Positions 7,847 through 15,030 of a stretch of 59,599 nt of DNA are shown one piece after another. Both the position numbers and the translations under genes were made by a program. The stretch lies in NCBI GenBank assembly GCA_027490725.1, contig JAIXXN010000052.1, forward strand, positions 1 through 59,599, given 5' to 3'. The notes beneath the pieces were generated by a model, which saw nothing but the letters and a program-made list of their open reading frames with translations, ran no database searches and was not told where the DNA came from. This DNA comes from Oxalobacteraceae bacterium (GTDB lineage Bacteria > Pseudomonadota > Gammaproteobacteria > Burkholderiales > Burkholderiaceae_D). How positions within the stretch are numbered: position 1 is the first letter of the stretch; each line of letters starts with the position of its first letter.

Positions 7847-8517
7847 TGAACGCGCCGGAGAGTGCTGCACTGCTGGCGATCAAGGCGGTACGGCCGCTGT
7901 CGGGAGAAGTGTTTGGCGCGATGATCAATCTGTCGGGCCGGCGCCGCTTTACCTCGCAGCGCATCGTGTTGTATGCGCTGCTGGCTGCGCAGGGGCAGGA
8001 AGGCAGTCTGGCGGTGGCGCAGGAAGCGCTGACGCTGTTCCGCAGCGCCCATCAGGCTTTGCTGAGCGAGACGGATGAAGTGCCCGGCGTGTTTTGCGCC
8101 GAGCTGCAGCAAGCTTATTTCGGTAAGTACGAGGGTGATCGCAAGATCCGCGCGTTTGCCGATCTGGCCGAGCGTACCTTGCGTGCCATCGAGGGCGGTG
8201 CTGCCAATGCGCTGACGCTGCAGGCGGAGCTGGTGCAGGCGACTACTCCGACACTGGTGGTGCTCAACCAGATTACCGGTATCTACGAAGAGCAGTCACG
8301 CCTGCACGCCCGCCAGATGCGGCGCCAGTTGCGCAGTGTGATCAGTGAGATTGAGACGATTAACCGGCAGGCACGCATGGTGGCGTTCAATGCGCGCATT
8401 GTGGCCGCGCGGGCTGGCCATGCGGGAACCGAGTTCTCCGTGGTGGCCGGTGTGATGTCGAATATTTCGGGTGAGATCGACCAGATGATTTCCACGGCGC
8501 TGGCCGCAGCAGCGTAG
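7846..8517 (+). CDS. Soluble PilJ-type nitrate-sensor-like protein with a chemoreceptor-tip segment
   Basis: The 223-residue protein has no signal peptide or membrane segment and should be cytoplasmic. Residues about 18-75 (AMINLSGRRRFTSQRIVLYALLAAQG) resemble the PilJ/NarX N-terminal domain, including the P-box region (INLAGSLRMQSYRL in NarX/NarQ) whose arginine binds nitrate. Residues about 172-210 (RMVAFNARIVAARAGHAG then FSVVAGVM) copy the hairpin tip of methyl-accepting chemotaxis proteins, without the long coiled coil or methylation helices. It overlaps nrtC by one base and precedes cobA. The inference is a nitrate/nitrite-responsive regulator of the nas genes, perhaps acting on NasT. 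Domain likeness is clear; the role is not demonstrated. Confidence 0.8.
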   Translation: MNAPESAALLAIKAVRPLSGEVFGAMINLSGRRRFTSQRIVLYALLAAQGQEGSLAVAQEALTLFRSAHQALLSETDEVPGVFCAELQQAYFGKYEGDRKIRAFADLAERTLRAIEGGAANALTLQAELVQATTPTLVVLNQITGIYEEQSRLHARQMRRQLRSVISEIETINRQARMVAFNARIVAARAGHAGTEFSVVAGVMSNISGEIDQMISTALAAAA

Positions 8518-8539
8518 CTTGTAGCGAAAGGAGCACCAG

Positions 8540-9307
8540 ATGAATCAAGTAACCCTGGTGGGGGCAGGCCCCGGTGATCCGGAACTGCTGACCCTCAAGG
8601 CAGTTCGTGCGCTGGAACAGGCGGACGTGGTGCTGATCGATGATCTGGTCAATCCTGCTGTGCTGGCCCATTTGCCAGCCACAGCGCGGGTGATTCAGGT
8701 GGGCAAACGCGGTGGTTGCGTTTCGACCCCGCAGGCTTTCATCGAACGACTGATGGTGACCGAAGCGCGCGCCGGCAAGCGGGTGGTGCGCCTGAAAGGT
8801 GGCGATCCGTATCTGTTCGGACGGGGTGGTGAAGAACGCGCCACCTTGCAGGCACAAGGGATCAGCGTCGAGGTAGTGCCGGGCATTAGCAGTGGTGTGG
8901 CGGCACCTGCCAGTATCGGCATTCCGCTGACGCACCGCGCTTACAGTCAGGGGGTGATTTTCGTGACCGGGCATGGCAAAGATGCCGGTTCCGAACCGCA
9001 CTGGCCAGCGTTGGCACAAAGCGGTCTGACGCTGGTGATCTATATGGGGGTGGCGCGCGCCGAGGCAATTCAGCAAGGCTTGCTGGCGGGCGGCGCGGCC
9101 CTAACGCTGCCGGTGGCCGTGGTGCAGTCGGCCACGCGTGCGGAGCAGCGCCAGTTACTCACTACGCTGGGTGAATTGCCGCAAGCGTTGCGCAGTAGTG
9201 GTCTGGGTAGCCCCAGCGTGATCGTGGTCGGCGAAGTAGTGCGCTGCGCAGATGCGTGGCAGGAACTGGTGCAGCACCCTGAGTGCAAGGCAGCACTGCA
9301 CCGATAA
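8540..9307 (+). CDS. cobA: Uroporphyrinogen-III C-methyltransferase
   Basis: SAM-dependent double methylation of uroporphyrinogen III to precorrin-2, the first step to siroheme, the cofactor of NirB. The 255-residue protein shows the family signatures VGAGPGDPELLTLKAVRAL at the N-terminus, RLKGGDPYLFGRGGEE in the middle and the proline-rich VVPGISSG region. There is no CysG-like N-terminal dehydrogenase/ferrochelatase part, so another gene must finish siroheme. The start has AAAGGAGCACC upstream. It is the last gene of the nrtA operon, 22 bases after the PilJ-domain gene. Confidence 0.95.
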   Translation: MNQVTLVGAGPGDPELLTLKAVRALEQADVVLIDDLVNPAVLAHLPATARVIQVGKRGGCVSTPQAFIERLMVTEARAGKRVVRLKGGDPYLFGRGGEERATLQAQGISVEVVPGISSGVAAPASIGIPLTHRAYSQGVIFVTGHGKDAGSEPHWPALAQSGLTLVIYMGVARAEAIQQGLLAGGAALTLPVAVVQSATRAEQRQLLTTLGELPQALRSSGLGSPSVIVVGEVVRCADAWQELVQHPECKAALHR

Positions 9308-9308
9308 A

Positions 9309-9341
9309 GTGCGAGCCCGCACCGCGAACTGGCGTGGTGCG
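9309..9341. promoter_or_regulatory. Overlapping inverted repeats, possible end hairpin and NtrC-like site
   Basis: GTGCG-AGCC-CGCAC (9309-9322) follows the cobA stop and could form a hairpin without a T-tract. The second repeat, CGCACC-N12-GGTGCG (9318-9341), resembles two NtrC half-sites and is centred about 94 bases upstream of the predicted narK start, a position similar to the candidate site of nrtA. Both readings are tentative. Confidence 0.3.
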
Positions 9342-9397
9342 ACTGGCCACACCGCTAGCACACAGGGCGACACCCAGAAACGACGGCATCGCGAAGA

Positions 9398-9413
9398 TGG
9401 CACGGCTCTTGCA
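9398..9413 (+). promoter_or_regulatory. Sigma-54 promoter of the narK-nirBD-nasA operon
   Basis: TGGCACGGCTCTTGCA matches TGGCAC-N5-TTGCW exactly, with GG at 9399-9400 and GC at 9411-9412. The expected start is near 9424. The distance from the GC element to the first base of hairpin P1 (15 bases) equals that in the nrtA leader. Confidence 0.85.
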
Positions 9414-9426
9414 ACAACAAAGGTAA

Positions 9427-9493
9427 GGGATCAACGGCGATCCCCCCGAATACAACGCTGGCCCAAAGACGGGCCGGCAGGACAACGGCGTCC
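9427..9493 (+). ncRNA. ANTAR-binding two-hairpin leader element of narK
   Basis: P1 is GGGATC-AACGGC-GATCCC (9427-9444) and P2 is GGAC-AACGGC-GTCC (9480-9493), separated by 35 bases. The two hexaloops are identical and have A at position 1 and G at position 4. The 3' part of P2 is shared with the terminator arm beginning at 9487. The element has the same design as the nrtA leader and predicts NasT-dependent read-through when nitrate is present. Confidence 0.87.
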
Positions 9494-9541
9494 GCCCAAC
9501 CCGGTCTTTCAGACTGCGGTTGCGCGGGCGCCTTTTTGTTT
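9487..9541 (+). terminator. Regulated leader terminator before narK
   Basis: Bases 9487-9500 pair with 9519-9532 at 13 of 14 positions (one G-U, one C-C mismatch). An inner GTCT/AGAC stem (9504-9507 with 9511-9514) extends the hairpin, and TTTTTGTTTT follows. The narK ATG is 17 bases downstream. It overlaps hairpin P2, so the two structures are alternatives. Confidence 0.88.
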
Positions 9542-9558
9542 TCTGAACGGGATAGAAC

Positions 9559-10887
9559 ATGGCCAGCAAAGCACACAGCATTAAGCTCTTCAGCATTTCC
9601 ACGCCACCGATGCGGGCGTTTCACCTGACCTGGATGGCATTCTTCGTCTGCTTCTTCGCCTGGTTCGCCTGTGCACCGCTGATGCCGCTCATTAAAGGCG
9701 AATTCGGTCTAAGTGTGGCGCAGATCGCTAACATTAATATTGCTGCCGTGGCGATCACGATACTGGTGCGGCTGGTGGTGGGGCCGCTGTGCGATCACTT
9801 CGGGCCGCGCCTGACCTACACCGGCCTGCTGCTGGTTGGTGCCATCCCGGTGATCGGCGTGGCCTTCGCGCAGAGTTACGAGAGCTTCCTGTTCTTCCGG
9901 CTGGGGATCGGTGCGGCCGGTGCCAGCTTCGTGATCACCCAGTATCACACCTCGGTGATGTTCGGCCCGAAAGTGGTGGGCACGGCAAATGCTGCCGCCG
10001 CTGGCTGGGGCAATGCCGGTGGTGGCGTCGCACAAGCGGTGATGCCGCTGCTGATGACTGCCATGGTGATGCTGGGCGTAAGCGAAACGCTGGGCTGGCG
10101 CGCTGCCCTGATCGTGCCGGGTGTGCTGATGATCGTGATGGCCGCGGTGTACTACCGCTACACCCAGGACTGCCCGCAAGGGAACTACCGCGCGCTGCGT
10201 GCCGCAGGTATCACTATCGACGGTCAATACAGCGGTAAATATGACGCGGTGCAGGGCGGTGCATGGAGCAGTTTCAAGCTGGCCGCCATGAATCACCGTG
10301 TCTGGCTGCTGTTCATTACCTACGGCGCCTGCTTCGGTATCGAAATCTTCATCCATAACATCGCTGCGATCTACTACGTTGATCACTTCAAGCTGTCGCT
10401 GGCACAAGCGGGTATGGCAGCGGGAAGCTTTGGTCTGCTGGCGCTGTTCGGCCGCGCACTGGGTGGCTGGGTCTCGGACCAGCTGGCGGCACGCGGCTCC
10501 CTGAACCTGCGCTTCACTCTGCTGTTCGTGCTGATGCTGGGCGAGGGGGCTGGCTTGCTGTGGTTCGCCAATGCTGCCAGCGCCACGCTGGCGATCGCTG
10601 CGATGCTGGTGTTCGGCCTGTTCACCCACATGGCTTGCGGTGCGACTTACGCCATCGTGCCATTCATCGACAAACGTGCACTCGGTGGCGTGGCCGGCAT
10701 CATCGGTGCGGGCGGTAACGTTGGCGCCGTGGCAGCAGGCTTTCTGATGAAGGGCTTGGGCAATACTCAGCAAACGCTGAGCATACTCGGTGTGCTGGTC
10801 GCTGCTTCGGCACTGTGTGCACTGGCAGCCCGCTTCAGCGATAGCCGTCTAGAAAAATCATCCATCGTCGCCAAGCTGGCAGCTTAA
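9559..10887 (+). CDS. narK: Nitrate/nitrite MFS transporter, NarK/NasA (NNP) family
   Basis: Twelve-segment inner-membrane carrier of the nitrate-nitrite porter family, 442 residues. The two glycine-rich nitrate signatures are present (AAAGWGNAGGGV in segment 5 and GIIGAGGNVGAVAAG in segment 11), as are the arginines in LVRLVVGPLCD and ALFGRALGGW expected to bind the anion. It gives a second nitrate route beside NrtABC; in an assimilatory cluster it may import nitrate or export excess nitrite. It heads the operon narK-nirB-nirD-flavoprotein-nasA, 14 bases before nirB, behind the regulated leader. Confidence 0.94.
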   Translation: MASKAHSIKLFSISTPPMRAFHLTWMAFFVCFFAWFACAPLMPLIKGEFGLSVAQIANINIAAVAITILVRLVVGPLCDHFGPRLTYTGLLLVGAIPVIGVAFAQSYESFLFFRLGIGAAGASFVITQYHTSVMFGPKVVGTANAAAAGWGNAGGGVAQAVMPLLMTAMVMLGVSETLGWRAALIVPGVLMIVMAAVYYRYTQDCPQGNYRALRAAGITIDGQYSGKYDAVQGGAWSSFKLAAMNHRVWLLFITYGACFGIEIFIHNIAAIYYVDHFKLSLAQAGMAAGSFGLLALFGRALGGWVSDQLAARGSLNLRFTLLFVLMLGEGAGLLWFANAASATLAIAAMLVFGLFTHMACGATYAIVPFIDKRALGGVAGIIGAGGNVGAVAAGFLMKGLGNTQQTLSILGVLVAASALCALAARFSDSRLEKSSIVAKLAA

Positions 10888-10901
10888 AGGAGTCAGGAAT
10901 C

Positions 10902-13433
10902 ATGAAAATTATCGTTATCGGTCACGGCATGGTGGGCCACAAATTTCTGGAGTCGCTGGCGCAGAGCGGCATCGCCGATCTGCAGGTGACGGTGCTGTGC
11001 GAAGAACCGCGTCCAGCCTATGACCGCGTGCATCTGTCGGAATTCTTTGCCGGTAAATCAGCCGAGGATCTGTCGCTAGTGAAGCCCGGCTTCTTCGAGC
11101 GCGAAGATATGGTGCTGCGTCTGAATACCCGCGCCACCCGGATCGATACGGCCAGCAAGAGCGTTACCACGGCCGATGGCGAGCTACTCGACTACGATAA
11201 GCTGGTCATCGCCACTGGTTCCTATCCCTTTGTCCCGCCACTGCCGGGTAAAGAGCGCAAGGACTGTTTCGTGTATCGCACCATCGAAGATCTGCAAGCC
11301 ATGCTGGAATGCGGCAAGCGCTCGAAGACCGGGGTTGTGATCGGCGGTGGTCTGCTGGGGCTGGAGTGTGCCAAGGCGCTGCGCGATCTGCAGCTGGAAA
11401 CCCATGTGGTGGAGTTCTCGCCGCGCCTGATGGCGGTGCAGGTTGATGATGGCGGCGCGCGCGTGCTGCGCCGGAAAATCGAGGAGCTGGGCGTCACCGT
11501 CCATACTGGTAAAAACACCACGGCGATTGTGGATGGCGTCGATGGCACGCACCGCATGGAGTTTGCCGATGGTGGTCATCTCGATGCGGACATGATTGTG
11601 TTCTCGGCCGGCATCCGTCCACGCGATATGCTGGCGCGCGAGTCTGGCCTGAACATCGGCCCGCGCGGCGGCATCGAGATCAATAACCACTGCGTCACCT
11701 CCGATCCGGACGTGTATGCGATTGGTGAGTGCGCACTGTGGGGCGGCCTGATCTTTGGGCTGGTGGCGCCCGGCTATGAAATGGCGCGTGTCGCGGCCAG
11801 GCATCTGGCTGGTGAAGCGGCCGAATTCGCCGGTGCCGACATGAGCACCAAACTGAAACTGATGGGTGTGGACGTGGCCAGCATCGGCGACCCGCACGGC
11901 AAGGTGGAAGGTAGCCGTTCCTACCAGTTCACCGACGAACGCAAACAGATCTACAAGAAAATCGTGGTATCCGATTGTGGCAAATATCTGCTCGGTGGCG
12001 TGATGGTGGGCGACGCCAGCGAATACGGCACCTTGTTGCAGATGATGCTGAACAAAATCGAGCTGCCGGAGTCGCCCGAGTTCCTGATTCTGCCGCAGTC
12101 CGATGGCGCAGCCAAACCGGGACTGGGGGCAGATGCGCTGCCCGAAACGGCGCAGATCTGTTCCTGCAACGATGTTAGTAAAGCTGCGCTGTGTGCCGCA
12201 GTAGCGGGTGGCGTGAGCACTGTGGCCGAGCTGAAAAGCTGCACCGGTGCTGGTACCTCGTGCGGCGGCTGCGTGCCGCTGCTAACCCAGGTGATGAAGG
12301 CGGAAATGAAGAAGCACGGCATGGAGGTGAACAACCATCTGTGCGAACACTTCGCCTACTCGCGGCAGGAGCTGTTTCACCTGATCAAAGCGGGCCAGAT
12401 CAAGACCTTTGCCGAGCTGTTGTCCAGACATGGCAAGGGACTGGGTTGCGACGTCTGCAAGCCGCTGGCAGCGAATGTACTGGCGACGGTGTGGAATGAC
12501 TTCGTGCTGAAGAAGCAGCACGCCAGTCTGCAGGATACCAATGACTACTTCCTCGGCAATATCCAGAAGGATGGCACGTATTCGGTGGTGCCGCGCATGC
12601 CGGGTGGCGAAGTGACGGCCGATGGCCTGATCGCCGTTGGCATGGTGGCGAAGAAGTATCAGCTTTACACCAAGATTACTGGCGGTGCGCGGGTCGATCT
12701 GTTCGGTGCGCGGCTCGAACAGCTGCCGTTGATCTGGGAAGAACTGATCGCTGCCGGTTTCGAATCCGGCCATGCCTATGGCAAATCGCTGCGCACCGTG
12801 AAGTCCTGCGTAGGCTCGACCTGGTGCCGCTATGGTGTGGACGATTCGATCGGTCTGGCGATCGCCCTGGAGAATCGCTACAAGGGCTTGCGTACACCGC
12901 ACAAAATCAAGTTCGGGGTGTCCGGCTGCACCCGCGAGTGTGCCGAGGCGCAGGGCAAGGATGTCGGTGTGATCGCTACCGAGAAGGGCTGGAACCTGTA
13001 CGTGTGTGGCAACGGTGGCATGAAGCCGCGCCATGCCGAATTGCTGGCCACCGATCTGGATAAGGAAACGCTGGTGCGCTATATCGACCGCTTCCTGATG
13101 TTCTACGCCCGCACCGGCGACCGGCTGCAGCGCACCAGCGTGTGGCGCGAGAATCTGGAAGGTGGTCTCGATTATCTGAAGCAGGTGGTGGTGGGCGACA
13201 AGCTAGGCATCGGCGCAGCGCTGGAGGCTGACATGCAGCATGTGGTCGATACCTACGCCTGCGAATGGAAGGCGGCCGTGGAGGATCCGGAAACCCGTAA
13301 GCGCTTCCGTCACTTCGTTAATAGCGAGCAGGGCGACGCGAATGTGCTGTTCATGGAAGAACGTGGCCAGATTCGTCCCGCTACCGTGGAAGAGCGCAAG
13401 CGCGTGATTCCGATTGCCGTCAACGCAGCCTGA
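10902..13433 (+). CDS. nirB: Assimilatory NAD(P)H nitrite reductase, large subunit
   Basis: Six-electron reduction of nitrite to ammonium in the cytoplasm. The 843-residue protein carries an N-terminal FAD/NAD(P)H domain (about 1-320; GHGMVGHKFLE and VIGGGLLGLECAKAL), a BFD-like [2Fe-2S] domain with C420, C422, C454 and C457, a second BFD-like segment (about 480-530), and sulfite/nitrite reductase domains with the siroheme-[4Fe-4S] ligands C636, C642, C676 and C680. The ribosome-binding site AAAGGAG precedes the ATG. Siroheme is supplied through CobA of the neighbouring operon. Confidence 0.97.
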   Translation: MKIIVIGHGMVGHKFLESLAQSGIADLQVTVLCEEPRPAYDRVHLSEFFAGKSAEDLSLVKPGFFEREDMVLRLNTRATRIDTASKSVTTADGELLDYDKLVIATGSYPFVPPLPGKERKDCFVYRTIEDLQAMLECGKRSKTGVVIGGGLLGLECAKALRDLQLETHVVEFSPRLMAVQVDDGGARVLRRKIEELGVTVHTGKNTTAIVDGVDGTHRMEFADGGHLDADMIVFSAGIRPRDMLARESGLNIGPRGGIEINNHCVTSDPDVYAIGECALWGGLIFGLVAPGYEMARVAARHLAGEAAEFAGADMSTKLKLMGVDVASIGDPHGKVEGSRSYQFTDERKQIYKKIVVSDCGKYLLGGVMVGDASEYGTLLQMMLNKIELPESPEFLILPQSDGAAKPGLGADALPETAQICSCNDVSKAALCAAVAGGVSTVAELKSCTGAGTSCGGCVPLLTQVMKAEMKKHGMEVNNHLCEHFAYSRQELFHLIKAGQIKTFAELLSRHGKGLGCDVCKPLAANVLATVWNDFVLKKQHASLQDTNDYFLGNIQKDGTYSVVPRMPGGEVTADGLIAVGMVAKKYQLYTKITGGARVDLFGARLEQLPLIWEELIAAGFESGHAYGKSLRTVKSCVGSTWCRYGVDDSIGLAIALENRYKGLRTPHKIKFGVSGCTRECAEAQGKDVGVIATEKGWNLYVCGNGGMKPRHAELLATDLDKETLVRYIDRFLMFYARTGDRLQRTSVWRENLEGGLDYLKQVVVGDKLGIGAALEADMQHVVDTYACEWKAAVEDPETRKRFRHFVNSEQGDANVLFMEERGQIRPATVEERKRVIPIAVNAA

Positions 13434-13443
13434 GGAGAACTTT

Positions 13444-13797
13444 ATGCATCGAGATATTCAGACCGATCGCTGGATCAGCGTCTGTCAACTGGACGAGATT
13501 GTGCCGAATACCGGCGTGTGTGCGCTGCTGAACCAGCGCCAGATCGCTGTGTTTCATGTCGAGGCCGACGGTGCCTGCGCGCGCGTGTTCGCGATCGATA
13601 ATTTCGATCCGAATTCGCAAGCGGCGGTGCTGTCGCGCGGGCTGGTGGGTAGCATCGGCGAGCGTATTGTGGTGGCCTCGCCCATCTACAAGCAGCATTT
13701 CGATCTGCAGACCGGCGAATGTCTGGAAGCACCCGAGCATTCGGTGAACACCTATCCGGCCCGCATCGAAGACGGCAAAGTGTGGGTGGGGCTATGA
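13444..13797 (+). CDS. nirD: Nitrite reductase small subunit (Rieske-like fold)
   Basis: The 117-residue partner of NirB has a Rieske-type fold but lacks the Cys/His ligands of true Rieske clusters, as usual for NirD (WISVCQLDEIVPNTGVCALL, then SPIYKQHFDLQTGECLE). An in-frame ATG ten codons upstream overlaps nirB, but GGAGAAC just before 13444 supports this start. Its stop codon overlaps the start of the next gene (ATGA). Confidence 0.95.
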   Translation: MHRDIQTDRWISVCQLDEIVPNTGVCALLNQRQIAVFHVEADGACARVFAIDNFDPNSQAAVLSRGLVGSIGERIVVASPIYKQHFDLQTGECLEAPEHSVNTYPARIEDGKVWVGL

Positions 13798-15011
13798 ACC
13801 GCCCCGCGCTGGTGGTGATCGGGAACGGCATGGCAGGCATGCGCACGGTCGAAGAGCTACTCAAGCTGGCGCCCGGGATGTACGACATTACCGTGTTCGG
13901 CGCCGAGCCTCATGGCAATTACAACCGCATCATGCTGTCGCCAGTGCTGGCTGGTGAAAAGACCATGGACGAGATCATGATTAATAGCCGCGAATGGTAT
14001 GCGCAGAATGGCATCACGCTGCACGCCGGTGATCCGGTCGAGCATATCGACCGGCGTAATCGCATCGTGCGCGCAGCTTCGGGCTTGAGCGTGCATTACG
14101 ACCGGCTACTGATCGCGACCGGTTCCAAGCCTTTCATCATTCCCGTACCGGGCCACCAGCTGAAAGGTGTACTGGCGTTTCGCGATATTCAGGATGTGGA
14201 AAGTATGCTGGCCATGGCGCGCAATCATCGCAATGCGGTGATCATCGGTGGTGGTCTGTTAGGGCTGGAAGCGGCCAATGGTCTGCTGCGGCAGGGTATG
14301 TCCGTGACGGTGGTACATGTGGCGGACGCACTGATGAACCAGCAACTCGATAAACCGGCAGCCCAGTTGTTGCAGAAGGCGCTGGAAGCTAAGGGCTTGA
14401 AGTTCCTGCTGAATGCCCAAACCGAAGAAATCCTCGGAGCGCACCGCGTGACCGGGGTGCGCTTCAAGGATGGTAGCGAGCTGGCGGCTGATCTGGTGGT
14501 GATGACGGCCGGTGTGCGACCGAATATCGAACTGGCCAAAGCAGCCGGGCTGCATTGCGACCGTGCCATCGTAGTCGACGATACCTTGCAGACCTACGAT
14601 CCGCGCGTGTATGCGGTGGGCGAATGCGTACAGCATCGCAGCGCCACCTTCGGTCTGGTGGCGCCGATCTGGGAGCAGGCGCGTGTCTGCGGCGCGCATC
14701 TGGCCGGTGCCGGTGTGCGTCGCTATGTCCAGCAGACTTCTCCGACCCGCCTGAAAGTGACCGGCGTGGAGCTGTATTCGGTAGGTGATTTCATTGGTGG
14801 TGAAGGCAGTGAAGATCTGGTGCTGCGCGATGCGCGTCGCGGCATCTATAAACGGCTGGTGCTGAAGGGCGGCCGCCTGACGGGCGCGGTGCTGTACGGC
14901 GACGTCAAGGATGGTCCGTGGTACTTCAAGCTAATACAGAGTGGTGCCGACATCGCCGCCATTCGTCCGACCCTGCTATTTGGCGAGGCGCTGTGCGCCA
15001 GAGCCGCCTGA
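13794..15011 (+). CDS. FAD/NAD(P)H flavoprotein, electron-transfer subunit for nitrate reductase
   Basis: Probable NAD(P)H-dehydrogenase subunit that passes electrons to NasA, like NasC of Klebsiella or NasB of Bacillus. The 405-residue protein has two dinucleotide-binding motifs (VVIGNGMAGMRTVEELL at about 5-21 and VIIGGGLLGLEAANGLL at about 145-161) and resembles the N-terminal part of NirB (YDRLLIATGSKPF, DPRVYAVGECVQH). It lacks siroheme domains. The ATG overlaps the nirD stop by four bases; the longer open frame upstream overlaps nirD and is not used. nasA follows within 20 bases, which supports the pairing. Confidence 0.88.
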   Translation: MNRPALVVIGNGMAGMRTVEELLKLAPGMYDITVFGAEPHGNYNRIMLSPVLAGEKTMDEIMINSREWYAQNGITLHAGDPVEHIDRRNRIVRAASGLSVHYDRLLIATGSKPFIIPVPGHQLKGVLAFRDIQDVESMLAMARNHRNAVIIGGGLLGLEAANGLLRQGMSVTVVHVADALMNQQLDKPAAQLLQKALEAKGLKFLLNAQTEEILGAHRVTGVRFKDGSELAADLVVMTAGVRPNIELAKAAGLHCDRAIVVDDTLQTYDPRVYAVGECVQHRSATFGLVAPIWEQARVCGAHLAGAGVRRYVQQTSPTRLKVTGVELYSVGDFIGGEGSEDLVLRDARRGIYKRLVLKGGRLTGAVLYGDVKDGPWYFKLIQSGADIAAIRPTLLFGEALCARAA

Positions 15012-15030
15012 CCAGTATTGCGAGCTCATA

